NCBI GenBank assembly: GCA_019635585.1
Contig: JAHBZE010000001.1
Span: 1,736,001 to 1,800,000 of the forward strand
Origin: Xanthobacteraceae bacterium
GTDB taxonomy: Bacteria; Pseudomonadota; Alphaproteobacteria; Rhizobiales; Xanthobacteraceae
Length of the DNA stretch: 64,000 nt
Direction: 5' to 3'
A program made the translations under genes and the position numbers. Positions 9,340 to 18,342 of this stretch are shown here, in pieces; positions within the stretch are counted from its first letter, which is position 1; every line of letters begins with the position of its first letter. The notes beneath the pieces are model-generated. The model was not told where the DNA came from and searched no databases. It saw only the letters and a list, made by a program, of their open reading frames with translations.

Positions 9340-9779
9340 CGCTCGCGCCACAGGCCGGCGAAGCGTCCGGCGACCGCCCAATACACGACCGCACCGAGCG
9401 CGCCTGCGGCAACCATAACGGCGCTACCCACAGCGCTTTGCATGGGAACGTCGAGCGGGTTCAGCCATGGAGAAATCCGCGCCGCCTGGCCCGTCAAAAT
9501 AAATCCGATGAAACCGCCGATCAGAATATGCGCGAAGAGCGAGCGCAGCCTGATTGCCTCTGCGATCAACACGGCAATCAGTGCTGGGATCGCGGCGAAC
9601 ATCGCAATCAAAAGCCAGTAGATCAAAGCGAGCGCAAAGAAATCGTTCGAGGTGAAGTCCGGTTCGCCTGCTCCGGGTCCGGGCGCGAACCAAGGCAGCA
9701 GCAGGCCAGCGATCAGCGCGACGAAAGTCGCGGCGATATAGCCTGCAACGATGCGCGCAATTTGCTTCAAAAATTTCAT
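9336..9779 (-). CDS. multi-pass membrane protein, paralogue of its upstream neighbour
   Basis: A 147-residue protein with about four hydrophobic segments (residues 8-30, 45-75, 80-95, 112-137). The central PALIAVLIAEAIRLRS motif and the C-terminal VVYWAVAGRFAGLW motif match those of the adjacent gene (PAFVAILIAETFSLRS and FVFWAIAGRSAGQW), so the two are tandem paralogues. The family is not known to me. The ATG at 9779 overlaps the upstream gene's stop by 4 bp; a longer frame to 9863 lies inside that gene and is not used. Confidence 0.75.
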   Translation of the reverse strand: MKFLKQIARIVAGYIAATFVALIAGLLLPWFAPGPGAGEPDFTSNDFFALALIYWLLIAMFAAIPALIAVLIAEAIRLRSLFAHILIGGFIGFILTGQAARISPWLNPLDVPMQSAVGSAVMVAAGALGAVVYWAVAGRFAGLWRER

Positions 9780-10222
9780 GGCAACTCTTTCCATTGCCCC
9801 GCGCTGCGGCCCGCGATCGCCCAGAACACGAAACCCGCAACGATCCCGGCAGCGGCGAGCCATTGCAATTCGTCGGTGATCGGCATGACCGCGCCCTTGC
9901 CCTGCATGTGCGCGGTCGTGTCCGTCATGAAATAGGCGAGCGCACCGATGACCGCGCCGCCGAGCGCGTAATAGATCACCGAGCGCAACGAAAATGTCTC
10001 GGCAATCAGGATCGCGACGAAGGCAGGTGCGAAGACATAGAACGGTGTCACGAGCCCCGCCGCGCCCGCGAAGAAAAGAACGAGCAGGAAATAACCGGCG
10101 CCGCCATCGGCGTTCTGCGGAAGATCGGGCGCAACGAGCCCGTAAGCGACGACGAAAGCGGCAACGAGACAGGAAACGAGGAAGGCGACGGCGATCACGA
10201 TGGAGCGGAGAAAGAGCGCCAT
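9776..10222 (-). CDS. multi-pass membrane protein, paralogue of its downstream neighbour
   Basis: A 148-residue protein with about four hydrophobic segments and a short polar loop with DTTAHMQGKG before the last. It shares the central IAE-x3-LRS motif and the C-terminal W-A-[IV]-AGR-x-AG-x-W motif with the 9336-9779 gene, and has the same length. It lies just downstream of rlmN (8-bp gap) on the same strand, so rlmN and the two paralogues may be co-transcribed. No known function. Confidence 0.75.
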   Translation of the reverse strand: MALFLRSIVIAVAFLVSCLVAAFVVAYGLVAPDLPQNADGGAGYFLLVLFFAGAAGLVTPFYVFAPAFVAILIAETFSLRSVIYYALGGAVIGALAYFMTDTTAHMQGKGAVMPITDELQWLAAAGIVAGFVFWAIAGRSAGQWKELP

Positions 10223-10229
10223 CTTTTTC

Positions 10230-11393
10230 CTAGTCCGTCATCGCCATGGCGCGGAGCGCCATGCGCTCGCGCGCAGACAGCTTCTGCGTTTCGGATTTCA
10301 ACTGGCCGCAGGCGGCGAGAATGTCGCGGCCGCGCGGGGTTCGCACCGGGCTCGCATAACCGGCGTTGAACACGATCTCGGAGAATTTCTCGATCGTTTC
10401 CCAGTCCGAACATTCGTATTTGGTGCCGGGCCATGGATTGAAGGGAATGAGATTGATCTTGGCCGGGATGCCTTTGAGCAACCGCACCAGTTCGCGCGCG
10501 TCGGCCGGTTTGTCGTTCACGTCTTTCAGCATCACATATTCAAACGTGATGCGGCGCGAGTTCGACGCGCCCGGATAGGCGCGGCAGGCATCCAGCAATT
10601 CCTTAATCGGGTATTTCTTGTTGAGCGGCACGAGCTCGTCGCGTAGCTCGTCGCGGGTCGCGTGCAGCGAGATCGCGAGCATCGCACCGACATCGTTGCC
10701 CAAAGGTTCGATCATCGGCACCACGCCGGAGGTGGACACCGTGATGCGGCGCTTGCCGATGGAAATACCCTGATCGTCGGAAATGATCGCGATCGCGTTC
10801 TTCACGCCGTCGTAATTATAAAGTGGCTCGCCCATGCCCATGAAGACGAGATTGGTGACGAGGCGCGGGGCGTCGGCTTCGGAGGCGGTGCCTTCCGCGC
10901 GCGTCGCGCCGGGCCATTCTCCCAAACGATCGCGCGCGATCATCACCTGTGCCACGATTTCGGAGGCGCGCAGGTTACGCACCAGCTTCTGCGTACCGGT
11001 GTGGCAGAAGGAGCAGTTCAGCGTGCAGCCGACCTGAGACGAAATGCAGAGCGTGCCGCGGTCGGACTCGGGGATATAAACCGCCTCGACATCGTGCGGC
11101 TTTTCGCCGGGCGTGTCGGCGGGCAGGCGGATAAGCCATTTGCGCGTGCCGTCGGTCGAGGCCTGCTCGACCACGACTTCGGGACGTTCGAGCGTGAAAT
11201 GCCCCGCGAGCTTCGCGCGCAGATCTTTCGAGACGTTGGTCATCGCTTCGAAGTCGCGCACGCCGCGAAAGTAAATCCAGTTCCAGAGCTGCGAAACGCG
11301 CATGCGGCGCTCGCGCTCGCTTACTCCGATTTCGGCGAGCGCGTCGCCGAGCTCCGTGCGGTCGAGTCCTGCGAGCGAGCGCATCACGGACAT
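10230..11393 (-). CDS. rlmN: 23S rRNA (adenine(2503)-C(2))-methyltransferase
   Basis: RlmN, 387 residues, a radical-SAM enzyme that methylates C2 of A2503 in 23S rRNA and A37 of some tRNAs. The [4Fe-4S] motif CxxxCxxC is GCTLNCSFC with Cys 123, 127 and 130. [13 protein letters not shown] and the SAM-binding [12 protein letters not shown] motifs follow, and a C-terminal [17 protein letters not shown] holds the second catalytic Cys. It overlaps the 3' end of the IalB-like gene by 10 bp on the same strand. Confidence 0.96.
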   Translation of the reverse strand: MSVMRSLAGLDRTELGDALAEIGVSERERRMRVSQLWNWIYFRGVRDFEAMTNVSKDLRAKLAGHFTLERPEVVVEQASTDGTRKWLIRLPADTPGEKPHDVEAVYIPESDRGTLCISSQVGCTLNCSFCHTGTQKLVRNLRASEIVAQVMIARDRLGEWPGATRAEGTASEADAPRLVTNLVFMGMGEPLYNYDGVKNAIAIISDDQGISIGKRRITVSTSGVVPMIEPLGNDVGAMLAISLHATRDELRDELVPLNKKYPIKELLDACRAYPGASNSRRITFEYVMLKDVNDKPADARELVRLLKGIPAKINLIPFNPWPGTKYECSDWETIEKFSEIVFNAGYASPVRTPRGRDILAACGQLKSETQKLSARERMALRAMAMTD

Positions 11394-12031
11394 TCCTTCG
11401 CTACGCGTTCCAGCGCCTGCGTGAGGCCGACCAGCGAATAGCGGTCGGTCGTGACTGCACCTTTCGCAGGCGTGAGCTTGAGCGTGATCTCGTTATCCTT
11501 TTTCAGTGCCTCGAGCAGCTTACTCTCGTCGGCCGGCTCCTTGATCCAGAGGCCGTTGCCTTTGACGAACATCGGGAAGTTCATGCTCGCGGCGGTGAGT
11601 ACGACATCGGCGTCTTCCTTGAGCGGAAAGCCCGCCATGATGCTGATTTCGTTTGCGAGCTTGTCGGCGGGGCGCGTCGTGACGAAGAAATATGCGGGAT
11701 CGCGTTTTACGTTCGCGGGCTGGCGCTCTTTGGGCTGGGTCAGCGCAAAGCAGGTCTTGCCGGCCTTGTTCACATAAACGCCCCAGTCACCGAACTGCGC
11801 GACGAGCGAGGGCGTGCCCGGCGTGGTCTTTTTCTGCTGCGCTTTCTTCTGCTCGGTCTTCTGCTCGGCTTTGGGCGCTTCCTGCTTTTTCTCGGGCGCC
11901 TTGGGTGCGGCTTTCTTCGGCGCGGTTTTTACCGGGGCTTTCTTGTCGGCGTCCTGCGCAGCGGAATGCATCGCTCCGGACGAAACCAGAGCGGCGCCAA
12001 GCAGCGCGGCAAAGACGAAACGAGCCTTCAT
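11384..12031 (-). CDS. invasion-associated locus B (IalB) family protein
   Basis: A 215-residue secreted or periplasmic protein. A signal peptide (about 1-26, ending SAAQ) is followed by a Lys/Ala/Pro/Gln-rich linker (about 27-70). The IalB domain then begins at a [11 protein letters not shown] motif and contains a single Cys pair region ([10 protein letters not shown], and AKECP at the C-terminus). IalB proteins are widespread in Hyphomicrobiales; the name comes from Bartonella invasion, but most members have no proven role. The start at 12031 places the signal peptide at the N-terminus; the frame extends 18 codons upstream without support. Confidence 0.85.
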   Translation of the reverse strand: MKARFVFAALLGAALVSSGAMHSAAQDADKKAPVKTAPKKAAPKAPEKKQEAPKAEQKTEQKKAQQKKTTPGTPSLVAQFGDWGVYVNKAGKTCFALTQPKERQPANVKRDPAYFFVTTRPADKLANEISIMAGFPLKEDADVVLTAASMNFPMFVKGNGLWIKEPADESKLLEALKKDNEITLKLTPAKGAVTTDRYSLVGLTQALERVAKECP

Positions 12032-12219
12032 TTGAATTCCTTTTTGCCGGCGGCTGTCAAAAGCCCCCGCGACAAAACCCGCCACACAATCTAGAAATAA
12101 CCGCCTTTCGGGCTCGATGCCAAGGAAAGCGGTCTTGCCGGTTTCGGCGGTTCCTTAGGCGGCGACGCCGACAAAAACATGGCGCGAAGCGAGCGCCGTT
12201 CAAGGGATGGAGTAAAGCG

Positions 12220-13194
12220 ATGAAAGCGGTACTTTGCGTGCGTCACGGCGGGCCGGAAGCGCTCGAAATCCGGGACATTCCCGATCCGGTGGCCGGCAAG
12301 GGCGAAGTCGTGGTGAAGGTCGCGGCTGCCTCGCTCAACTTCTTCGACACGCTGATCATCCAGAACAAATATCAATACAAGCCGGAACTGCCGTTCTCGC
12401 CTTGCGCGGAATTTTCCGGGACGGTGGTAGAGGTCGGCGAAGGCGTTTCCAGCTTCAAGGCTGGCGACCGCGTATGCGGAAACCTGCCGACGGGCGCCGC
12501 GCGCGAGAAGATCGCGGTACCTGCGCGGGCGCTGATTCACGTGCCGCAAGGACTGGAACTCGAAAAGGCCGCCGGTCTCATCATCACCTACGGCACCACG
12601 ATTCACGCACTCAAGGACCGCGCGAAACTCAAAGCCGGCGAGACGCTCGCGGTGCTCGGTGCATCCGGCGGCGTCGGTCTTGCCGCGATCGAGCTCGGCA
12701 AGGTGATCGGCGCGAAAGTGATCGCGGCGGCGTCTTCACCAGAGAAACTCGAATTCGCGAAGAAGCACGGCGCCGATGAAGTCATCGACTATTCCAAGGA
12801 AGATCTGAAAGAGCGGCTGAAAGAGCTGACCGGCGGCAAGGGCGTGGACGTGATCTACGATCCGGTCGGCGGACCCTACGCGGAGCCCGCGCTGCGTTCG
12901 ATCGCCTGGGAAGGACGCTATCTCGTGATCGGGTTCGCGGCGGGCGACATTCCGAAAATCCCGCTGAACCTCGCGCTTCTCAAAGGCTGCGATATCGTCG
13001 GCGTGTTCTGGGGCGATTATGCGCGCCGGAATCCGGAAGGAAACAAGAAGCATCTCGACGAGATCGTGAAGCTCGCCGCCGAAGGCAAGCTCTCGGCGCA
13101 TCTCGACGCGCGCTACAAATTCGATAACGCAGTCGAAGCCTTCCACGCGATCGCGCAGCGCAAGGTAAAGGGCAAGATCGTCCTGGTGCCGTAA
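12220..13194 (+). CDS. NADPH:quinone oxidoreductase family protein (MDR superfamily)
   Basis: A 324-residue medium-chain dehydrogenase/reductase without the zinc-binding cysteines, as in quinone oxidoreductases. The N-terminal GroES-like domain contains the motif FFDTLIIQNKYQYKPELPF. The Rossmann motif VLGASGGVGLAAIELGK is near 146-162, and GGKGVDVIYDPVGGPYAEPAL follows. It probably reduces quinones or enoyl compounds with NADPH. The ATG at 12220 (MKAVLCVRHGG) follows a purine-rich site; the frame is open far upstream but without homology. It is convergent with the YkvA gene. Confidence 0.9.
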   Translation: MKAVLCVRHGGPEALEIRDIPDPVAGKGEVVVKVAAASLNFFDTLIIQNKYQYKPELPFSPCAEFSGTVVEVGEGVSSFKAGDRVCGNLPTGAAREKIAVPARALIHVPQGLELEKAAGLIITYGTTIHALKDRAKLKAGETLAVLGASGGVGLAAIELGKVIGAKVIAAASSPEKLEFAKKHGADEVIDYSKEDLKERLKELTGGKGVDVIYDPVGGPYAEPALRSIAWEGRYLVIGFAAGDIPKIPLNLALLKGCDIVGVFWGDYARRNPEGNKKHLDEIVKLAAEGKLSAHLDARYKFDNAVEAFHAIAQRKVKGKIVLVP

Positions 13195-13198
13195 CGCT

Positions 13199-13573
13199 TT
13201 AGCGGTTCGTCTGAATATCGCTCAACGCTGCTTTCGCAGCGTCGCGATGCTCGGGCTTGATGTGCGCGGCGATCAACTGGAAGGTCGCCATCAGCACCGC
13301 GGCGTCGTCGGTAAATCCGAGTGCGGGCATCACGTCGGGAATCAGATCGAGCGGGATCACGAAATAGGCGAGTGCGGCGACCAACATGCCGCGCACGCGC
13401 AAAGGCGTCTGGCGGTCCATCGCGCAGTAGTAGGCGGCGAGCGCATCTTCCGCGAAGGGGATTTTCGCGGCGACGGCCTTCATCTTCGGCCAGAACTCCT
13501 CGCGCACGCGCGAGGCGTCACCCTTACGGGCGCGGAACTTCCAGAAGAAATTGCTCGCCTGAAACGCTGCCAT
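13199..13573 (-). CDS. YkvA family protein (DUF1232)
   Basis: A 124-residue protein with the DUF1232 core: a hydrophobic stretch RVRGMLVAALAYFVIPLDLIPD followed by PALGFTDDAAVLMATF (about 60-98). The family is a small membrane-associated group of unknown function. Its 3' end lies only 4 bp from the convergent oxidoreductase stop. Confidence 0.9.
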   Translation of the reverse strand: MAAFQASNFFWKFRARKGDASRVREEFWPKMKAVAAKIPFAEDALAAYYCAMDRQTPLRVRGMLVAALAYFVIPLDLIPDVMPALGFTDDAAVLMATFQLIAAHIKPEHRDAAKAALSDIQTNR

Positions 13574-13611
13574 TGTCTCGCCCCGGCCGCGGCGGAACTG
13601 CCGCGAGCCAT

Positions 13612-14184
13612 TTACATGGCGTTTGCGTAGCGCTGTTCAAGACCCGCGCGGCCTCGAAGCGGGTAATCAGCCTCGACGATGTAGGGTCCGCCGCCCTGAG
13701 AGGCGCGCGACGAATAAAGTACGAAACGCGACACCGGAAAGCTCACCGCCCGGAAGCCGCCGCGGGTCGAGAGATAGTCCGCGACTTCGATCACGGAGGC
13801 GTCGCGAAGCCGCGCCAGCGTGACATGCGGCGTGAAGCGGCGCCCTTCGGCGGGAAGCCCGATCCGCTGCATCATGCGTTCGTGCTCGGCCTGCAATTCG
13901 ATCAGGGCCGGGGTCGGCTGCACCGAGGCGATGATTGCGCGCGGCTTCTTGCCGCCGAACTGGCCGAGGCCCGTGAGCGTCACCTTGAACGCGGGGCGTT
14001 CGACGAAATCGAGAATGCCCGCGACCTCGTTCGCGGTGCGGTCGTCGATGTCGCCGATGAAGCGGAGCGTAAGGTGGTAGTTTTCCGGGTCGATCCAGCG
14101 CGCGCCGTGAATTCCGCCGCGGAGCATGGACAGCATCGTGCCGATCTCTTTCGGCACTTCGATCGCAGTAAAAAGGCGCGGCAT
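13612..14184 (-). CDS. thpR: RNA 2',3'-cyclic phosphodiesterase (2H family)
   Basis: A 190-residue member of the LigT/ThpR 2H phosphoesterase family. It hydrolyses 2',3'-cyclic phosphates at RNA ends to 2'-phosphates. The two catalytic HxT motifs are HLTLRFIGDI (about 42-51) and HVTLARLRD (about 125-133), spaced as in the family. The start ATG gives the typical MPRLFTAIEVP N-terminus. It lies 6 bp downstream of the SGNH hydrolase gene on the same strand, so the two are probably co-transcribed. Confidence 0.92.
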   Translation of the reverse strand: MPRLFTAIEVPKEIGTMLSMLRGGIHGARWIDPENYHLTLRFIGDIDDRTANEVAGILDFVERPAFKVTLTGLGQFGGKKPRAIIASVQPTPALIELQAEHERMMQRIGLPAEGRRFTPHVTLARLRDASVIEVADYLSTRGGFRAVSFPVSRFVLYSSRASQGGGPYIVEADYPLRGRAGLEQRYANAM

Positions 14185-14190
14185 GACAAA

Positions 14191-14907
14191 TTACCCGCGG
14201 CGTTTTTTGACTCGCTCAATCAGCGATTCGACGACTGGCAGTATACGCTCAACCACGAGAGATACACCCTTCGCCGTTGGATGAATTCCATCGTTGAGGT
14301 TGAGGTCCGGCTTGCCGGCCACACCATCGAGGAAGAAGGGATAAATCAGCGTGTCATACTTCTTGGCGAGTTCCGGATAAATCGAATCGAATTTCGCGGC
14401 GTAGTCGGCGCCGAGGTTGGGGGCGGCGCGCATACCTCCGATAAGGACTTCGATTTTCCGGGCTTTGAGGCGCCCGAGTGCCTCATCCAAGCTTTTGCGG
14501 GTCAGGTCCGGGTCGATGCCGCGCAGCATGTCGTTGGCGCCGAGCGCGAGGATCACGGCGTCGGTGCCGTCGGGGATCGACCAGTCGAGGCGCGCTAGCC
14601 CGCCCGTCGAGGTGTCGCCGGACACCCCGGCATTGGCGATCGCGACGTCATGGCCGCGTTTTTTCAGCGCGGCCTCGAGCTGTGCCGGGAAGGCTTCCGA
14701 GGCGGTGAGGCCGAAGCCGGCGGTCAGGCTGTCGCCGAAGGCGACGATTTTGATGGTTTGCGCCTGGAGCGGCGCCGTAAACAGCGCCACCAAGAAAGCC
14801 ACAATGATTACGCCATAGAAACGGGGAGCTTTGCGCTTTCGGCTGCCGCGGCATTCCGTGGCAGAACGGTCGGCGCGAGAATCGCGCCCGAAGAGATCAG
14901 TGCACAT
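14191..14907 (-). CDS. SGNH/GDSL hydrolase, TesA-like arylesterase / thioesterase I
   Basis: An SGNH hydrolase. The block I motif is IVAFGDSLTAGFGL (nucleophile Ser). Block II Gly is in ANAGVSGDTSTGGLARLDW, block III is LALGANDMLRGID, and block V is NDGIHPTAKG with the catalytic Asp and His. A hydrophobic segment (VIIVAFLVALFTAPLQAQ) just before the domain indicates a periplasmic signal peptide. The start is uncertain: the ATG at 14907 gives a long basic lead before the signal sequence, and the next plausible start is a GTG inside the hydrophobic segment. The arrangement divergent to ybbA-ybbP is the same as tesA-ybbAP in E. coli. Confidence 0.88.
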   Translation of the reverse strand: MCTDLFGRDSRADRSATECRGSRKRKAPRFYGVIIVAFLVALFTAPLQAQTIKIVAFGDSLTAGFGLTASEAFPAQLEAALKKRGHDVAIANAGVSGDTSTGGLARLDWSIPDGTDAVILALGANDMLRGIDPDLTRKSLDEALGRLKARKIEVLIGGMRAAPNLGADYAAKFDSIYPELAKKYDTLIYPFFLDGVAGKPDLNLNDGIHPTAKGVSLVVERILPVVESLIERVKKRRG

Positions 14908-15619
14908 GAATATCTCCACGCCGATAGCCGAACAGCCTGCAATCCGGCTCACCGGTGTCGACCTGAAACTCGGGTCGGGCGCCGCGCGCGTTCATATCCT
15001 CAGGAAAGTGTCGCTCCAAATTGGCCAAGGTGAGGCGGTGGGTCTCGTCGGTCCCTCCGGCTCCGGCAAGTCGACGCTCTTGATGGTGATGGCAGGGCTC
15101 GAGCGCGCCGACAAAGGCACGGTCGAGGTCGCGGGTCAGGACTTGACCAAGCTTTCCGAGGACCAGCTTGCGCGCTTTCGCGGCAACACGGTCGGGATCG
15201 TATTCCAGTCGTTTCATCTCATTCCGACCATGACGGCGCTCGAGAACGTCGCTGTGCCGCTGGAGCTTGCGGGCCGCGCGGATGCGTTCGAGCGGGCGAG
15301 CCGCGAACTCGAAGGCGTGGGCTTGAGCGCGCGCGTCCAGCATTACCCGGCGCAGCTCTCCGGCGGCGAGCAGCAGCGCGTGGCGCTTGCCCGCGCACTC
15401 GCGCCCGAGCCTTCGATCATCTTCGCCGACGAGCCGACCGGCAATCTGGATGAAAAGACCGGCAAGGAGATCATGGATCTTCTGTTTGCGAAGCAGGCGG
15501 AGAAGGGCGCGACGCTCGTCATCGTGACTCACGATCTCACGCTCGGGAATCGCTGCGACCGCCTGATCCGCATGCGCTCGGGCGAAGCGCAGCCGGAAAC
15601 GCCGAAGGCACGCGCATGA
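14906..15619 (+). CDS. ybbA: ABC transporter ATP-binding protein (YbbA/LolD type)
   Basis: A 237-residue ABC ATPase of the MacB/LolD/YbbA class. Walker A is GPSGSGKST (49-57), the Q-loop is VFQSFHLIPTMT, the signature is LSGGEQQRVALARAL, and Walker B is IIFADEPTGNLD. It should energise the large permease encoded next, with which it overlaps by 4 bp. The ATG at 14906 (MNISTPIAEQ) is the most domain-consistent start; 14831 would extend into the divergent esterase gene. Cargo is unknown for YbbAP; a lipid or lysophospholipid link has been suggested from the tesA association. Confidence 0.92.
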   Translation: MNISTPIAEQPAIRLTGVDLKLGSGAARVHILRKVSLQIGQGEAVGLVGPSGSGKSTLLMVMAGLERADKGTVEVAGQDLTKLSEDQLARFRGNTVGIVFQSFHLIPTMTALENVAVPLELAGRADAFERASRELEGVGLSARVQHYPAQLSGGEQQRVALARALAPEPSIIFADEPTGNLDEKTGKEIMDLLFAKQAEKGATLVIVTHDLTLGNRCDRLIRMRSGEAQPETPKARA

Positions 15620-18183
15620 GCGCGGTCACCGCGAGTGGTGCGTCTCCGTCGCGGCTATTCGTTTCGCTGAAACTTGCGCTGCGCGAATTGCGAGGCGGCG
15701 TGCGTGGCTTCGGCGTGTTTCTCGCCTGTCTTGCAATCGGTGTCACCGCGATCGCGGGCGTAGGCTCGTTCGCCCGCGCGCTTTCCGACGGCATGCTGCG
15801 CGAAGGCGGGCGTATTCTCGGCGGTGACATTTCGTTCTCGCTGATCCACCGCCAGACCAGTCCCGCGGAGATGGACTTTCTCAAAAGCCGCGGCACGGTT
15901 TCGGAAATCGCGAGCATGCGCGCGATGACGCGCGTCACCAATGGCGCGGCGACGCTGGTCGAACTGAAAGCGGTAGACGCGAACTACCCGCTCGACGGCA
16001 AGATCGAACTCGATCCGAAAGTGCCGCTGCCGCGCGCGTTGCAGAAGGTCGGCAATCGTTACGGCGCGGTCGCCGAACCGACGCTCCTGTTGCGGCTCGG
16101 TGTGACGCCGGGTGCGGAAATCAAAATCGGCGACGCGACCTTCGTCATTACCGCCTCGATCGTGAGCGAACCGGACCGCGTCGCAGCCGGCGTCGGCTTC
16201 GGGCCGCGGCTGATCGTTTCGCAGGAAGGCTTGCAGGCGACCGGACTGGTGCAGCCCGGCAGTCTCGTGCGCTGGAGCTATCGTGTGAAGCTCGCGGACC
16301 AGAGCGACACGTCGCTTCTCTTCACGCAGACGCAGGCGCGCGATCTTTTCCCCAACGCGGGCTGGGAAATCCGCACGCGTTCCAGCGCCTCGCCGCAGCT
16401 CGAGCGTAACGTGCGGCGGCTTGCGGAGTTTCTCACTCTCGTCGGGCTGACAGCGCTCTTGGTCGGCGGCGTCGGTGTCGCGAACGCGGTGATGCATTAT
16501 CTGGAGCGCAAGCGCGCGGATATTGCGACCTTCAAGGCGGTCGGCGCGTCCGGCGGCACCGTGTTCTCGATCTATCTTGCCGAGATCGGAATCATCGCGC
16601 TGATCGGCATTGGCATCGGCGTCGTGCTCGGCTCCGCGATTCCCTTCATCGTGACGCAATTTTTTGGGCGGGCGATTCCGCTGCCGCTGGCACCCGGAAT
16701 CCATTTGAGCGTAATCGCGCTCTCGGCGGCTTTCGGTTTGCTGGTTGCGCTTGCGTTTGCGCTGTGGCCCTTGGGCCGCGCACACGACGTGCCGGTATCG
16801 GCGCTGTTTCGCGACAGCGTCGAGCAGACGCGCAGGTTTCCGCGCCCGCGTTATGTCGCGATGGTGGTTGCGGCGATCGTCGTGCTTGCGGGGCTGGCAC
16901 TTCTGGTCGCGGAGAGCCGCCGCATCGCACTGATCTACATTGTCGCGGCGGCGGCGATCTTTCTGGTGCTGCGTCTGCTCGCGTCGGGATTGATGGCGAT
17001 CGCGGCAAAGTTGCCACGGCCGCGCTCGACTGCGCTCCGGCTGGCGCTCGCGAACATTCATCGCCCGGGCGCGCTGACGCCTTCGGTCGTGCTTTCGCTG
17101 GGCTTGGGCCTGGCGCTCCTCGTCACGCTGACCTTGATCGACGGCAACCTGCGGCGGCAGCTTACGCAAGCATTGCCGAAAAGCGCGCCGAGCTTTTTCT
17201 TTGTCGATATTCCTTCGACCGACGTCGAGCGCTTCAACGCTTTCGTAAAGCAGACCGCGCCAAACGCGGAACTGACCGAAGTGCCGATGCTGCGCGGACG
17301 TATCCTGAAAGTGAAGGGCGTTCCCGCCGAACAGGTGAAGCCGGATTCCGAACAGGCCTGGGTGCTGCAATCCGATCGCGGCATCACCTATACCGAGACG
17401 CTGCCCGAAGGCTCGGTGCTGACCGAGGGCGAATGGTGGCCCAAGGATTACGCCGGGCCGCCGCTGGTTTCCTTCGAAAAGCGCGCGGCGGACGGTCTCG
17501 GACTGCGCGTCGGCGACAAGGTTTCGGTGAACGTGCTCGGCCGCACGATCGAGGCCCAGATCGCAAACCTGCGCACGGTCGAGTGGGAAAGTCTCGGCAT
17601 CAATTTCGTGATGCTGTTTTCGCCGAACACGTTTCGCGGCGCGCCGCATACGATTCTCGCGACGCTCGCCTATCCCGGCGGCGGCAATCAGAAAGCCGAG
17701 ATCGAATTGCAGCGCGCCGTGGCAAGCGAGTTTCCGGCGGTGACCGCGGTGCGCGTGAAGGAAGCGTTGCAGGCGATCAATTCGCTGGTCGCCGACATCG
17801 CGGTCGCAGTGCGGGGCGCGAGCGCTGTCACGCTGATCGCAAGCATCCTCGTGCTCGCCGGTGCGCTTGCGGCGGGTCATCACAGCCGCGTCTATGATGC
17901 CGTCATTCTGAAGACTCTTGGCGCCACACGCGCGCGGCTCGTGTTCGCCTATGGCATCGAATACGCGATCCTGGGGCTTGCCACCGCGATCTTCGCGACC
18001 GCAGCCGGTGCGGTCGCGGCATGGTTCGTGGTCGAGAACGTGATGAATTTCCGCTTCCGATTCGAGCCGGCGGCGGCCGGCATTGCGGCTCTTACGGCGG
18101 TACTTCTAACGATCGGACTCGGCCTGGTCGGGACCTGGCGCGCGCTCGGACAGAAGCCCGCGCCGGTGCTGCGCAATCTTTAA
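15616..18183 (+). CDS. ybbP: ABC transporter permease (YbbP, FtsX-domain)
   Basis: An 855-residue inner-membrane permease with two FtsX/MacB-type domains. There is one N-terminal membrane segment (about 25-45), then a large periplasmic part and a membrane cluster at about 265-390 (GVGVANAVMHYLERKRADIATFKAVGA motif). Four more segments run to about 510. A second periplasmic part precedes the final membrane cluster at about 730-850 (KTLGATRARLVFAYGIEYA motif). Architecture and length match YbbP. It partners the ATPase upstream. Confidence 0.92.
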   Translation: MSAVTASGASPSRLFVSLKLALRELRGGVRGFGVFLACLAIGVTAIAGVGSFARALSDGMLREGGRILGGDISFSLIHRQTSPAEMDFLKSRGTVSEIASMRAMTRVTNGAATLVELKAVDANYPLDGKIELDPKVPLPRALQKVGNRYGAVAEPTLLLRLGVTPGAEIKIGDATFVITASIVSEPDRVAAGVGFGPRLIVSQEGLQATGLVQPGSLVRWSYRVKLADQSDTSLLFTQTQARDLFPNAGWEIRTRSSASPQLERNVRRLAEFLTLVGLTALLVGGVGVANAVMHYLERKRADIATFKAVGASGGTVFSIYLAEIGIIALIGIGIGVVLGSAIPFIVTQFFGRAIPLPLAPGIHLSVIALSAAFGLLVALAFALWPLGRAHDVPVSALFRDSVEQTRRFPRPRYVAMVVAAIVVLAGLALLVAESRRIALIYIVAAAAIFLVLRLLASGLMAIAAKLPRPRSTALRLALANIHRPGALTPSVVLSLGLGLALLVTLTLIDGNLRRQLTQALPKSAPSFFFVDIPSTDVERFNAFVKQTAPNAELTEVPMLRGRILKVKGVPAEQVKPDSEQAWVLQSDRGITYTETLPEGSVLTEGEWWPKDYAGPPLVSFEKRAADGLGLRVGDKVSVNVLGRTIEAQIANLRTVEWESLGINFVMLFSPNTFRGAPHTILATLAYPGGGNQKAEIELQRAVASEFPAVTAVRVKEALQAINSLVADIAVAVRGASAVTLIASILVLAGALAAGHHSRVYDAVILKTLGATRARLVFAYGIEYAILGLATAIFATAAGAVAAWFVVENVMNFRFRFEPAAAGIAALTAVLLTIGLGLVGTWRALGQKPAPVLRNL

Positions 18184-18342
18184 AATTAGAAGCGATTTCA
18201 AGCGCTTCAATCCGTCACGTAACCTTGACGTAAATTCACTTGCCGGGGGGTTGGGCCAGCCCCATATTCGATGCCGGTTTCAGGACAAGCGCCGGGAAGC
18301 CGGCGCGCGATGTCCTGCTTACAAGGGAGAAAGGGACCCTCG

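Noticed and set aside
15655-17883. 742-codon minus-strand frame opposite ybbP
   Set aside because: Arg/Gln/Asp-rich shadow with no motif; the ybbP frame has full homology.
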